DNA of 64,000 nt from Clostridium uliginosum (GCF_900112485.1 NZ_FOMG01000002.1:124001-188000), one strand, 5' to 3'; counted from the stretch's first letter, positions 9,794 to 19,080 are shown. A program made the numbers and translations. Notes: generated by a model not told the origin, from the letters alone.

Positions 9794-11522
9794 TTATTTT
9801 CTCCTCCTTTTTAGGTACTATTACAGAAAATACAGTAAATTCTTCTTCTTTAGTATAAAATACCCCATAACGTTCTCCATAAAATAGTTTTATTCTTTTG
9901 TCAAGATTGTTAAGTCCAATTCCTTCACCTTTTGTTTTACTATTTTCAATTCCAACTCCATTATCCTTAATTTGAAAGCATAGATTGTCCCCGTCTTTGA
10001 ATCCATTAATAATTAAAGTACCCTGTCCTACTTTTTCTTCTAATCCATGTACGATAGCATTTTCAACCAATGGTTGTAGCATTAATTTTAAAATTCTATA
10101 TTCTAAAATATCTTCTTGTATGTCAATATTAATTTCAAATCTATCTTTATATCTATAATTTTGTACAGTTAAATAACTATTTATTTGTTCACATTCTTTC
10201 TTAACGGTTACAGTATCCTCATTACTATTAACATTATATCTAAAAAAATTAGCTAATGCATCTGTAGCTTCAACTACAGAATCAATTTCTCCAAGTCGTG
10301 CCATCCAGCTTATTACACCTAATGAGTTGTAAAGGAAATGTGGGTTTACTTGAGACTTTAATGACTTAAATTCAGCTTGTTGAACTAAAAGTTCCTTTTT
10401 ATAATCTTCTAAAATAAGCCTGTCTATTTCCTTTATCATATCATTAAATCCCCTTGATAGTTCTCCAATCTCATCGGCAGTATAATTTTTTATTGATACT
10501 TTAAAATTTCCCTTTTCAACTTCTTTCATTAATGTTCTAATTTCTACGATTGGTTTAGAAATTTTTTTAGACATAATAATAGCAAAGCAAACTGCTATTA
10601 TTACCACAAAAAATGTTAATATAATTATTAATTTTACATTACTTAATATTTCTCCTAAAAAATATTCTTTAGGTATTAATTCCATAACCTTTATTTTTGT
10701 TTTATTAGCACTAGTATAATATCCTAAATAATCCTTTCCATTCATAGATATTTCTATAACTCCAGAATCAGCATTCATTTTAAGTAAATATTCAGAATTT
10801 AGTTTAAATCCAGTAGAACCTTTGTAATTTTTATCCGTAACAATATATCCATTATCATCAAGTATCATAACATTTGAATTTTTTACGAATGATGTAGCTT
10901 CAAAAATATCATCAAAATAACTATCGTAAACATCTGCTATAACATATCCTATTATTTGTTTTGTTTTTTTATCCACTATTGACTTTCCAATAGAAAGAAC
11001 AGTGTCTTTAGAATTTTCTCCATCCACTCTTCTATGAATTTTTTTTACAACTCGATCTTCATTTTTACTCAATTCTTCATAGAAATCTCCTCTTGCATCT
11101 GTATAAATGGGATAATAATAATTTGTGGTTGAAAACCTACTAGTTTTATCTAAGCTAACAATATGAAGTGGTATTTCTGTGCTCTGAGTAGCTAATATAG
11201 CTTTTGAAATTTTATATAGTTCTTGTGTATCATCAAATCTACTTTCTACAGTGTTTTCTGATTTATTCTCTTTTTCCATTATACTCTGTACATCATAGTT
11301 CTCAGCAATATAATTAACCATCTTTTCATATGTATTAATATTGGTATCTATTAATTCTGCCGCTATTTTTATATTACTATTTGTAAAAGAATCTATTTTC
11401 TCATAAGTTGATTTTATAATAAATACTGTATCATATATCCATAATGAAATTAATGGAATTATTCCAACAATTAAAAATGCAATAAGCAATTTTCTTTTAA
11501 AGGTAAAATTGTTCTTCAGCAT
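9786..11522 (-). CDS. YesM-like sensor histidine kinase (Cache, HAMP, His_kinase)
   Basis: 578 residues. A first membrane helix (about 13-32) is followed by an extracellular Cache-like sensor of about 260 residues, a second helix (IIILTFFVVIIAVCFAII), a HAMP linker and the His_kinase domain with FKSLKSQVNPHFLYNSLG. His395 is the phospho-acceptor in NPHFLYN. The ATPase has ENAIVHGLE (N box) and IKDNGVGIENS (G1 box). This is the YesM/LytS-like arrangement commonly paired with AraC-type regulators of carbohydrate uptake. The signal is unknown. ATG 11522 follows a GGAG site. Confidence 0.93.
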   Translation of the reverse strand: MLKNNFTFKRKLLIAFLIVGIIPLISLWIYDTVFIIKSTYEKIDSFTNSNIKIAAELIDTNINTYEKMVNYIAENYDVQSIMEKENKSENTVESRFDDTQELYKISKAILATQSTEIPLHIVSLDKTSRFSTTNYYYPIYTDARGDFYEELSKNEDRVVKKIHRRVDGENSKDTVLSIGKSIVDKKTKQIIGYVIADVYDSYFDDIFEATSFVKNSNVMILDDNGYIVTDKNYKGSTGFKLNSEYLLKMNADSGVIEISMNGKDYLGYYTSANKTKIKVMELIPKEYFLGEILSNVKLIIILTFFVVIIAVCFAIIMSKKISKPIVEIRTLMKEVEKGNFKVSIKNYTADEIGELSRGFNDMIKEIDRLILEDYKKELLVQQAEFKSLKSQVNPHFLYNSLGVISWMARLGEIDSVVEATDALANFFRYNVNSNEDTVTVKKECEQINSYLTVQNYRYKDRFEINIDIQEDILEYRILKLMLQPLVENAIVHGLEEKVGQGTLIINGFKDGDNLCFQIKDNGVGIENSKTKGEGIGLNNLDKRIKLFYGERYGVFYTKEEEFTVFSVIVPKKEEKISD

Positions 11523-11635
11523 ATCAAATCTCCTATTTGAACTATTATTTTTCTAAGATGCTATATTTTACATATAAAAAATAATTCTTTTGAATGGGCC
11601 TTATATCATAAATAATAAACTATTTACTAAAAAAA

Positions 11636-11669
11636 ATATAGTGACCTAAGAAACCTTAGATCACTATAT
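11636..11669 (-). terminator. Intrinsic terminator between the importer operon and the two-component genes
   Basis: Stem of about 15 bp (ATATAGTGA...TCACTATAT with CTAAG/CTTAG), tetraloop, then eight T on the minus strand. It should end the afuA-like/B/C-mgtC transcript before the kinase gene. Confidence 0.88.
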
Positions 11670-11715
11670 TTTAGACATTTTTAAATAAAATTAATTAGTC
11701 GTCATATTATTTTTT

Positions 11716-11793
11716 TGGCTATGTTTTAGGAGAGTGTTGATATTGTTATATTTTGCAAAGTGGACATTGAAATTTGACTTTTAAAACAGCATC
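11716..11793. repeat. Family B repeat, partial and rearranged
   Basis: Begins GGCTATGTTTTAG and GTGTTGATATTGTTATAT, continues with GACATTGAAATTTGAC, and ends TTTTAAAACAGC. Both outer ends seem present, but the central part of the full copies is missing. Confidence 0.65.
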
Positions 11794-11810
11794 ATTTTTT
11801 AAATGCTTTA

Positions 11811-11969
11811 AGGCACATTCAAAAAAATAACAAGTCAATATGCTAGTCTATTTCGTGTCATGCTGCGTCAGTAGAATGGCCTAATAGCTCGCTATTAAAC
11901 CATTCTACTTCCTTACCTGACGCAAAATATACATCGCATCTTGGACTTGTTATTTTCTTTCATGTGCCT
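11811..11969. repeat. Family A palindromic repeat, full-length reference copy
   Basis: 159 bp. Outer arms are AGGCACATTCAAAAAAATAA and TTATTTTCTTTCATGTGCCT, with AACAAGTC/GACTTGTT inside. Then come the bulged strands ATGCTAGTCTATTTCGTG and ATATACATCGCATC, an inner stem TGCGTCAG/CTGACGCA, and an apical hairpin with TAGAATGG and CCATTCTA. The copy abuts the 3' end of the mgtC-like gene and supplies two bases of its TAG. Confidence 0.88.
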
Positions 11970-12675
11970 AATCTTTTACTTCATAAATTTGATTTATATA
12001 TTGATTTGCTCCACACTGCAATAAAAATTCATTTAAAGTAAAATATTTCGGAATTTTAATTGTAAGCAAACAACTTTTTATCTTTTTACTTTCTTCATCT
12101 TCTTCTACATAAAACTCTAGATTTATAATTTTTATACCTTTTGTTACTATACATTGCTCAATACACTTCATAGCTTCACTCTTATCAATATAACTCATGT
12201 AAACTTTGTAGTTACCAGCATTAGTTATAAATTTTTTTTCAAATTTCTTTAGACTTACTAATACTAATACTATTGATATTCCACCTAATATACTTATAGA
12301 ATAATATCCAAACCCAATAGCTAAACCAACACAAGCTACTACCCATAATGATGCAGCTGTTGTAAGTCCTTTTATTGATCCTTTAGTATGAATTATAGTT
12401 CCTGCGCCTAAAAATCCTATTCCACTTACAACTTGAGCACCTAATCTTCCCATATCTATTTTTATAGAATTAGCTAAGACCTCATCTGTGCTTATCATTA
12501 TTATAGATTGACTCACCATTTCAACTTGTATTAATGAAATTATAGTGGCACCTAGTGCAACCAAAATATGAGTTCTAAAACCTGCTGGACTATTTGTTGC
12601 CTCTCTTTCATATCCTATAACTCCACTAATTAAAATTGATAGTACTAACCTTAATCCAATTTCTTGTAAAGGCAT
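11968..12675 (-). CDS. MgtC/SapB family membrane protein
   Basis: 235 residues. Several N-terminal membrane helices with the MgtC family patterns ISGVIGYEREATNSPAGFRT (charged loop), LGAQVVSGIGFLGAGTII and TTAASLWVVACVGLAIGFGY. A soluble C-terminal domain of about 85 residues (YMSYIDKSEAMKCIEQ onward) has an ACT-like alternation. Family members are linked to Mg2+ limitation and, in some species, to inhibition of the F1Fo ATPase. The role here is not known. It starts 18 bases after the ABC ATPase, so it is in the importer operon. Confidence 0.9.
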   Translation of the reverse strand: MPLQEIGLRLVLSILISGVIGYEREATNSPAGFRTHILVALGATIISLIQVEMVSQSIIMISTDEVLANSIKIDMGRLGAQVVSGIGFLGAGTIIHTKGSIKGLTTAASLWVVACVGLAIGFGYYSISILGGISIVLVLVSLKKFEKKFITNAGNYKVYMSYIDKSEAMKCIEQCIVTKGIKIINLEFYVEEDEESKKIKSCLLTIKIPKYFTLNEFLLQCGANQYINQIYEVKD

Positions 12676-12693
12676 AAATTTTTCCTTCCCTAA

Positions 12694-13767
12694 TTATATG
12701 ATATGAACATTATTCTTATCAAAATTAACAAATATATCTTGTCCTTCTTCATATATTGTTTTAATCTGTGGATTAAAGTCTTCACATTTTAAAATGGCGT
12801 TATCTAATTGTATTGTATAATCTTGAAATGCTCCCATAAATGTTGAAGCTATTATTTTTCCTTTAAATAATCCTGTGTCCCCTATTTGAATAGCTTCAGG
12901 TCTCAATACTAGCTTGCAAGCTTCCCCTTTCTCTTTTGTTCCTTTATATGGTAATTCAAATTTTACATCTTCAACCTTAATTGTAGCCAGTTCACCTTTC
13001 ATTTCTGCTATCTCTCCAGATACAAAATTTGCTGTCCCAATAAAGTCTGCAACAAATTGTGTAGCTGGTGTATAATAAATTTCCTTAGGAGTTCCAATTT
13101 GTTCAACTATGCCTTTATTCATTATTATAATTCTGTCTGAAAGACTCATAGCTTCAGATTGGTCATGTGTTACATAAATAGCTGTAATACCAACCTTCTT
13201 TTGAATTTTTCTTATTTCAGTTCTCATGTATACTCTTAATTTAGCGTCTAAGTTAGATAGAGGTTCATCAAATAATAGTACTCCAGGTTCCATAACTAGG
13301 GCTCTTGCAAGAGCCACTCTTTGTTGTTGTCCACCAGATAATTGATTTGGATATCTTTGTTCCATTCCATTTAACCCAACTAATTCTATTATATTTTTAA
13401 CTTTTTTATTTAATTCATCCTTATCAATCTTCTTAATTTTTAATCCATATGCTATATTGTCGTAAATATTCAAATGAGGGAATAATGCATAACTTTGAAA
13501 TACCATGGCTGTATCTCTCTTATCAGGAGTTAAATTATTTATCTTATCTCCCCCTAAAAAAATATCACCTTCTGTAGGAATTTCAAATCCTGCTATCATT
13601 CTTAAAGTAGTTGTTTTTCCACAGCCTGATGGTCCAAGTAATGTTACAAACTCCCCTGCCTTTATATCAATTGAAATATTATCTACGGCTTTAAATTCAG
13701 AATTTCCACCATGGATTAAATATATTCTTGTTAAATTCTTTATGTTTACGCCTTTACTTCTTTGCAT
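12694..13767 (-). CDS. ABC transporter ATP-binding protein (FbpC/AfuC type)
   Basis: About 357 residues. ATPase subunit of the importer encoded just upstream. It has Walker A LGPSGCGKTTTLRM, a Q-loop FQSYALFPH, the signature LSGGQQQRVALARAL, Walker B GVLLFDEPLSNLD and the H-loop VTHDQSEAM, then a C-terminal TOBE/OB regulatory region (VLRPEAIQIG). A GTG at 13776 is in frame, but ATG 13767 is eight bases after AGGAG and is preferred. It follows the permease gene by 14 bases. Confidence 0.93.
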   Translation of the reverse strand: MQRSKGVNIKNLTRIYLIHGGNSEFKAVDNISIDIKAGEFVTLLGPSGCGKTTTLRMIAGFEIPTEGDIFLGGDKINNLTPDKRDTAMVFQSYALFPHLNIYDNIAYGLKIKKIDKDELNKKVKNIIELVGLNGMEQRYPNQLSGGQQQRVALARALVMEPGVLLFDEPLSNLDAKLRVYMRTEIRKIQKKVGITAIYVTHDQSEAMSLSDRIIIMNKGIVEQIGTPKEIYYTPATQFVADFIGTANFVSGEIAEMKGELATIKVEDVKFELPYKGTKEKGEACKLVLRPEAIQIGDTGLFKGKIIASTFMGAFQDYTIQLDNAILKCEDFNPQIKTIYEEGQDIFVNFDKNNVHII

Positions 13768-13781
13768 ATCTATCACTCCTA

Positions 13782-15479
13782 TTATAATAAACTATCATCA
13801 TTCTTGCTTACACCAAATTTATTTAATACGAAATACATTAATCCAATGGCAATTAATACTATTACAATTAACACTGTTGAAAATGCTGATGCTACACCAA
13901 ATCTCCCATTATCTACTTGAGATAAAATTGATGCTGTAAGCAATTGATATTTTGGTGTCACCAAGAAAATTACTGCACTTACTGCTGTCATACTTCTTAC
14001 AAATGTATATACTAATCCACTAAAAAACGCTGATTTTATTAATGGCAATGTAACTGAAGTAAATATTTTTGTTGAATTAGCTCCTAAGTCTTGTGCTGCT
14101 TCTTCTATAGCTGGGTCTATTTGTTGTAATGATGCAATACCTGATCTAACACCAACTGGTAAGCTTCTAACAATAAATGCTATAACTATTATAAATGCTG
14201 TTCCTGTTAATACTAATGGTTTTGTATTATATGCATTTACATATCCCAAACCTAATACTGTTCCTGGAACTGCCATTGCTAAAAGTGAAGTAAATTCTAT
14301 AAAGCTTCTTCCTATAAACTTCTTTCTTACTATTAAAAATGCAATAATCATACCAAGTACTCCTGTTATTGGAGTTGCATAAATTGATAATAATGTAGTA
14401 TCTCTTAATGGTTTTATTCCTAAATTAAATACATATTTGAAATGATCTAAAGTTAATGTGTAATCTATTCCCATTACCTTGAATACTCCACCTAATGGTA
14501 CCAATACATAAAAGGAAATTACAAAAACTGCAATTAATAAACATACTATATCAACTGGCCAAACAATTCTATTTTCCGTTATTAACTCCCTTTCCCTTGC
14601 AGCTTTTCCTGTAACTGTTACATAAGACTTCTTTTCTATCCAGAATTTTTCTACTACAAAAAGTAATACTGATAATGTTAGTAGCACTACTGCTATTGCA
14701 GCTCCACCCCTCATATCATAGTTTCCTATAGCTTGCATATAAATTTTTGTAGCTAAAGTAGAGAAGTTTCCACCTATAACCATAGGATTTGAAAAATCTG
14801 CAACAACTTCAATAAATGTAAGCAAAAATGCATTTGCAAGACCTGGTAACATCAATGGTACTGTTATTGTTGTGAAAGTTTTCCATCTTGATGAGCCCAT
14901 ACTTCTAGCAGCTTCTTCTAATGATGGATCTATCTTTTTTAATAAACCTATTAATAAAAGATATGCCACTGGAAAAAATGTCATAGTTTGAACCATTACA
15001 ATTCCTTTAAAACCATATATATTTGCATCTGTAATTCCTAATAATTGTCTTGTTATAATTCCAAATTGACCAAACAGCATAATTGCTGACAATGCCAAAA
15101 CAAATGGCGGGGAGACTATTGGTAATATTGATACCACTTTGAAAAGCCTTTTGAAATGAGATTTTAAATATGCATCTGCATATGCAAAAATAAATCCTAT
15201 TATCGTTGATAATATTCCTACAGTTACGCCTAAAACCAATGTATTTACTAAGGTCTGCCTAAAATCTATATCTTTTAATGTTTGCTCATAAGCACTAAGT
15301 GAAAATCCTCCATTTTCAATAAAACTAACTTTTAATACAGAATATAAGGGATAAATTATAAATATAGATAATGTAATTATTAAGAATATTATAGTTGTTA
15401 GCAGTATTGGATCCCTACATATCTTTCTCATATTATCTAAATTGTGTCTTGCACGCATTTTGCGCTTACTAATTCCCAC
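13782..15479 (-). CDS. ABC transporter permease, fused two-domain (FbpB/AfuB type)
   Basis: 565 residues with about 12 membrane helices, a fusion of two binding-protein-dependent permease domains as in FbpB/AfuB. Each half carries an EAA loop for docking the ATPase: DPSLEEAARSMGSSRWKTF in the first half and DPAIEEAAQDLGANSTKIF in the second. A cytoplasmic linker with KSYVTVTGKAARERE joins them. It forms the membrane channel for the substrate delivered by the binding protein 196 bases upstream. Confidence 0.93.
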   Translation of the reverse strand: MGISKRKMRARHNLDNMRKICRDPILLTTIIFLIITLSIFIIYPLYSVLKVSFIENGGFSLSAYEQTLKDIDFRQTLVNTLVLGVTVGILSTIIGFIFAYADAYLKSHFKRLFKVVSILPIVSPPFVLALSAIMLFGQFGIITRQLLGITDANIYGFKGIVMVQTMTFFPVAYLLLIGLLKKIDPSLEEAARSMGSSRWKTFTTITVPLMLPGLANAFLLTFIEVVADFSNPMVIGGNFSTLATKIYMQAIGNYDMRGGAAIAVVLLTLSVLLFVVEKFWIEKKSYVTVTGKAARERELITENRIVWPVDIVCLLIAVFVISFYVLVPLGGVFKVMGIDYTLTLDHFKYVFNLGIKPLRDTTLLSIYATPITGVLGMIIAFLIVRKKFIGRSFIEFTSLLAMAVPGTVLGLGYVNAYNTKPLVLTGTAFIIVIAFIVRSLPVGVRSGIASLQQIDPAIEEAAQDLGANSTKIFTSVTLPLIKSAFFSGLVYTFVRSMTAVSAVIFLVTPKYQLLTASILSQVDNGRFGVASAFSTVLIVIVLIAIGLMYFVLNKFGVSKNDDSLL

Positions 15480-15513
15480 TATATATCACCTCATATGAAT
15501 TATTATTCATGAA

Positions 15514-15665
15514 AATGTCTCAAAATAAGATTTTAATATATATTTCTTTAATAATGTATATTAAATATTTTACTTAAGGCATCTCTAAATAAATAACTAG
15601 TCAATCTTATTGTCTTTTACTAGTTATTTATTTTACGATGCCTAAATCTAATTTTGAGACAACTC
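15514..15665. repeat. Nested palindrome between permease and binding-protein genes
   Basis: An outer arm TGTCTCAAAATAAGA (from about 15516) pairs with TCTAATTTTGAGACAA (ending about 15662). Inside it lies a family A-like palindrome (15577-15643) with ends AAGGCATCT and GATGCCTAA. In RNA this would be a long stem-loop between the binding-protein and permease cistrons. Confidence 0.7.
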
Positions 15666-15675
15666 TTATCATTGG

Positions 15676-16701
15676 TTATTTAATTGCATTATTCCATTTC
15701 TCTACAAGTTCACTTCTTGTTTTTCCTGCCCATTCTAAATCATAATCTATTAATTTTGTATCTTTAATTTCATTTGAAAGTTCAGGCGCGGTAGCAGTTT
15801 TATTAGTTAAAAATTGATATGAACCAACTGTTTGACCGATTTCTTGTCCTTTTTTGCTTAAAACAAAATCAGTAAACTTTTTGGCAGCGTCTTGATCTGG
15901 GCCACCCTTAAGTATTGCAGTTGCTCCTATTTCATATCCTGTACCTTCCTTAGGTCCAGTTAAAACAATATCCTTCATACCTTCTTCTCTATATTTAATT
16001 CCATCATGTAAGAATGAAACTCCAACCATTACTTCTCCTTGGCCTGCAAGCCTTGCTGGAGCTGTTCCTGATTTTTCATAAGACTTAATATTATCATTAA
16101 GTTGTTTCATATATTTAAGGCCTTCTTCTTCTCCTTTAAGTTGAATTATTGTAGCAAGCGCTGTATATGCTGTTCCTGATGATCCTGGATTAGCAATAGA
16201 TACTTGTCCTTTAAATTGAGGTTTTAATAAATCATCCCAACTCTTTGGAGCTTCTACGCCTTTTTCAGCTAATAACTTTTTATTTGAAGCAAATCCTAAG
16301 TATCCAACATAAATTCCTGTCCATGCTCCATTCTTATCTTTATATTTTTCTGGAATATCCTTTGAATTTTGTGAAACATAGTTTTCTAATAAACCATCTT
16401 CATTTGCTTGCACAAATGCATCTGCTGGCCCACCATACCACACTGAAGCCTTAGGATTATCCTTTTCTGCTTTTATTCTTCCAAGAATTTCACCTGAAGA
16501 CATTCTAACAGCTTCAGCATTAATTCCAGTTTCATTCTTAAACTCTTCTACAACTTTAACCATGTGATCTTCCATTAATCCACAATAAATAGTTAGTTTT
16601 TCTTGTTCTTTAGCTGAATTACTTGAGCTTCCACATCCAGTAAACAATCCTGCAATCATTAGTGTAGCTATTGAAAGTGCTAGTAGCTTCCTTTTATTCA
16701 T
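15676..16701 (-). CDS. ABC transporter substrate-binding lipoprotein (FbpA/AfuA family)
   Basis: 341 residues. Signal peptide with lipobox (LMIAGLFTGCGSS), so a membrane-anchored lipoprotein. The type II binding-protein fold follows, with TIYCGLMEDHMVKVVEEFKN, VWYGGPADAF and WTGIYVGYLGFASNKKL. This family is often annotated as an iron(III)-binding protein. The adjacent tyrosine pair used by FbpA for iron is not seen; instead there is LHD (His232, Asp233) and GTGYE (Glu257), which recalls the sugar-phosphate binder AfuA. First gene of the importer operon, ATG after AGGGGGAA. Confidence 0.9.
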   Translation of the reverse strand: MNKRKLLALSIATLMIAGLFTGCGSSSNSAKEQEKLTIYCGLMEDHMVKVVEEFKNETGINAEAVRMSSGEILGRIKAEKDNPKASVWYGGPADAFVQANEDGLLENYVSQNSKDIPEKYKDKNGAWTGIYVGYLGFASNKKLLAEKGVEAPKSWDDLLKPQFKGQVSIANPGSSGTAYTALATIIQLKGEEEGLKYMKQLNDNIKSYEKSGTAPARLAGQGEVMVGVSFLHDGIKYREEGMKDIVLTGPKEGTGYEIGATAILKGGPDQDAAKKFTDFVLSKKGQEIGQTVGSYQFLTNKTATAPELSNEIKDTKLIDYDLEWAGKTRSELVEKWNNAIK

Positions 16702-17018
16702 TGATTATTCCCCCTTGGATTTTCTTTTATGATCTTATTATATAGTAAACCTTTACTTGTTTTGAATATAAGTAAATATTTCTTACCTATATGTAAAATT
16801 TTCGTTGTTATAATTAGTTTTTTTATTACATAGCTATAAACAAAAACTAATTTAGGCACATGGAATAAAATAACAAAGAAATTGGATGAATACTTTTAAA
16901 ATAGGATTAGAAAAATTATACTTTACAGTTAGTACTATTTTTCTAATCTTATGGAACAAAGTATACATCCAATTTTAATTATTTATTGATTTGAAAAAAT
17001 AACACTTACTCTGCGTAT
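16702..17018. other. Intergenic region with family A-type long palindrome
   Basis: No coding sequence is recognised. The first part should hold the importer promoter. The rest is the palindrome at 16856-16990, which lies downstream of the spoIVFB-like stop at 17019. Confidence 0.5.
16856..16990. repeat. Family A-related long palindrome
   Basis: Starts AGGCACATGGAATAAAATAA like family A, then forms an imperfect stem: AAATTGGATG with CATCCAATTT, GAATAC with GTATAC and ATAGGATTAGAAAAAT with ATTTTTCTAATCTTAT. The right outer end has decayed (TTTGAAAAAATAACAC). Confidence 0.7.
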
Positions 17019-17867
17019 CTATTTTCTTACTATTATATATTCCTCTAAAGTAATATTTCCATATTCTTTCAATGCTTTTATAAGTTCGTCTTCATGAATT
17101 ATATCTAATAATTCCATATCATCATTAAGAACATAAAAGCTATTAAACTTATTTTTATCTACTAAAGTTAATACGTTAACTAAGCCTTTTTTATAATATA
17201 CTGAAATACATTTGTTTTCTATATAATCATGTTTTTGAAGTTTTCTTACTTTCTTTATCATATCTCCCATAATTATATACATGGTTTTTTCTTTTTCTAA
17301 AAATGTAGTATATGTCATCAATATTGCTGCTAAAAACAGGCTTATATTCACCTTATGTAAAAATAACATTATATTAAATACTATAAACAATATAATGGAA
17401 ATACTAAAACTAAAAATCTCAGTTATTTTTTTTGATTCCTTATATAAAAATTTTCTTGATAGCAATATTTCATATATTCTTGAACCATCTAAAGGATAAG
17501 CTGGTAACAAATTAAAAACTCCCAAACTTAAATTAATATCTATGCTAGTTTTTATAAAATCGTAACTAAAATATTGTTCTAAAAAGCATAGAAATACTGC
17601 CATAAAAAGATTAAAACAAGGTCCAGAAAAATATAATATCAACTTATTTCGTTCGGATAACTCATCAATATCACTAAAATCTGCATTTACCCCTAATATA
17701 TTAAGTTTGAAATTGTAAAATTTACATTTAAATTTATTTGCAACTATAATATGAACACATTCATGTGCTATAATCCAAAAAAAACTAATAAAAATTGTAC
17801 TCTTAAAATCTAAAGTAGCAATTAATATTAAAAGCTCTATAACAAGTATCTTATACCATTTTTTCAT
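17019..17867 (-). CDS. spoIVFB: SpoIVFB-like site-2 intramembrane metalloprotease (M50)
   Basis: About 282 residues with several membrane helices. The zinc motif HECVH is at about 35-39 and the second-site motif NLLPAYPLDGSR (Asp about 127) lies in a later helix. A C-terminal tail of about 100 residues resembles a CBS-like domain, as in SpoIVFB. In Bacillus the enzyme releases pro-SigmaK in the mother cell. ATG 17867 has AGGAG six bases upstream, so I prefer it to the start 18 bases earlier. Its partner gene (SpoIVFA-like) is just upstream. Whether it processes SigmaK here is inferred. Confidence 0.85.
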   Translation of the reverse strand: MKKWYKILVIELLILIATLDFKSTIFISFFWIIAHECVHIIVANKFKCKFYNFKLNILGVNADFSDIDELSERNKLILYFSGPCFNLFMAVFLCFLEQYFSYDFIKTSIDINLSLGVFNLLPAYPLDGSRIYEILLSRKFLYKESKKITEIFSFSISIILFIVFNIMLFLHKVNISLFLAAILMTYTTFLEKEKTMYIIMGDMIKKVRKLQKHDYIENKCISVYYKKGLVNVLTLVDKNKFNSFYVLNDDMELLDIIHEDELIKALKEYGNITLEEYIIVRK

Positions 17868-17896
17868 GTTCAACTCCTGTGTCATTGCTAAAGTCT

Positions 17897-18715
17897 TTAT
17901 GCATTTTGTAGATTAGAAAAATCTAAATATTCAGTAGGATCTTGCTCCTTTCCCATATAAATAAATTTAAATATCATACCACTTTTTTCGCTACCTTCAA
18001 TTTTATTGCAATCACCTAAATACTCACCTTTTTTAACCTGATCTCCTTCTTTAAGATTTACATTTTTAAGCATTCCATAATATGTTTCTACTCCATTTCC
18101 ATGATCTATTAAAATATCCTGTTTACCTTCACCAGCAGTTACCTTTCTAATAGTCCCGTCCATACTGCAAACTACTTGTTGTCCTTCTTTAGCTTGTATT
18201 AAAACACCCTGTATATCTCCTTGTAATTTCACATAAGAAGCAAGTACCGGCAAACAATATTCATCTTTGATTTTATCTTTAACTCTAACTTCTCCTATAA
18301 CTTTAGCTTTAGATTTAAATACATCAATATATTCTATTGCTTTATCTTTTAAATTAACTGTTTTTAACCTATTAAAAGTTTCAATAGCATTATTGTATGT
18401 AATTTTGTGATTTAAAACTTGTTTTGAAAAATTGTATACTTCTTTAGTTTTTTGCAAAGGTATAACTTTTAATGAAAAAAATAATACAAGTAAAACCACA
18501 GATGCAGTTAATTGTCTTATTAGTTTTGTTGTAACACTAGTTTGTTTTTTAATATTATCTGAGCCCATTCCATATGTTTTTCCTTTAGAATTACTCCTAG
18601 TGTTATTGAATGGAAGATACTCATTGATTTTACTATTATGTCCAACACTTCTCCCTTTACCTTGCTTCATAATATTTTTATAATATTTTTCATACTGAGA
18701 TCTATAGTCACTCAT
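17897..18715 (-). CDS. SpoIVFA-like membrane protein with degenerate M23/LytM domain
   Basis: 272 residues. A basic N-terminus of about 60 residues precedes one membrane helix (LTASVVLLVLFFSLKVIPL), a coiled stretch and a C-terminal LytM/M23-like domain (VVCSMDGTIRKVTAGEG, ILIDHGNGVETYYGML, EGDQVKKGEYLGD). The final HxH of active M23 peptidases is replaced (SGMIFKFIY), so peptidase activity is unlikely. SpoIVFA regulates SpoIVFB and anchors it at the forespore membrane. The adjacent M50 protease supports that role. ATG follows AGGAG. Confidence 0.82.
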   Translation of the reverse strand: MSDYRSQYEKYYKNIMKQGKGRSVGHNSKINEYLPFNNTRSNSKGKTYGMGSDNIKKQTSVTTKLIRQLTASVVLLVLFFSLKVIPLQKTKEVYNFSKQVLNHKITYNNAIETFNRLKTVNLKDKAIEYIDVFKSKAKVIGEVRVKDKIKDEYCLPVLASYVKLQGDIQGVLIQAKEGQQVVCSMDGTIRKVTAGEGKQDILIDHGNGVETYYGMLKNVNLKEGDQVKKGEYLGDCNKIEGSEKSGMIFKFIYMGKEQDPTEYLDFSNLQNA

Positions 18716-18759
18716 AGTTTCTCCTCCAATAATCGTTTATTATTTTTTAATAATACCCT

Positions 18760-18992
18760 AGGCACATTAAAATGAATAACAAGTAAGTCAGCTAGTCTAT
18801 TTCGTGTCATACTGCGTCAGTAATATTACTCCATAGTCTGATATAAACTAATCTTTCCTCTTTGTTTGGCATAAAGTGAAACTTTTCAGGTGGAATTTTA
18901 TATTTCAGATGAACTTATACCTTCAAGTAGCACCTCATCTTAAGACAAAATATACATCGCATCTTTGACTTATTATTTTCTTTAATGTGCCT
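18760..18992. repeat. Family A palindromic repeat, long form
   Basis: 233 bp. Same ends and inner strands as the 11811 copy (CTAGTCTATTTCGTGTCAT, ACTGCGTCAG, AAAATATACATCGCATCT), but the apical hairpin is replaced by about 130 bp of other sequence that includes GTGAAACTTTTCAGG and TTTCAGATGAAC. Part of this reappears inverted at 63345-63375. Confidence 0.85.
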
Positions 18993-19051
18993 TATTAGAT
19001 TATATTTAAAAATAATAAAAATTATGAGAACTAATTGCAAGTTTTAATCTT

Positions 19052-19080
19052 TGGCTCTGTTTTAATATAGTGTTGATATA
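19052..19080. repeat. Family B repeat, terminal fragment
   Basis: TGGCTCTGTTTTAATA and GTGTTGATAT match the outer end of family B. The rest is missing. Confidence 0.6.

Larger units (their letters stand above)
11523..11967. other. Intergenic region: terminator, family B fragment, family A full copy
   Basis: No gene is seen. In order it holds a terminator hairpin (11636-11669), a partial family B repeat (11716-11793) and a full family A repeat (11811-11969) whose last bases form part of the mgtC-like stop codon. Confidence 0.65.

Noticed and set aside
15676..16701. Naming the binding protein as ferric iron specific
   Set aside because: The iron-binding tyrosine pair is not visible and other residues fit a sugar-phosphate site better. 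A family name only is given.
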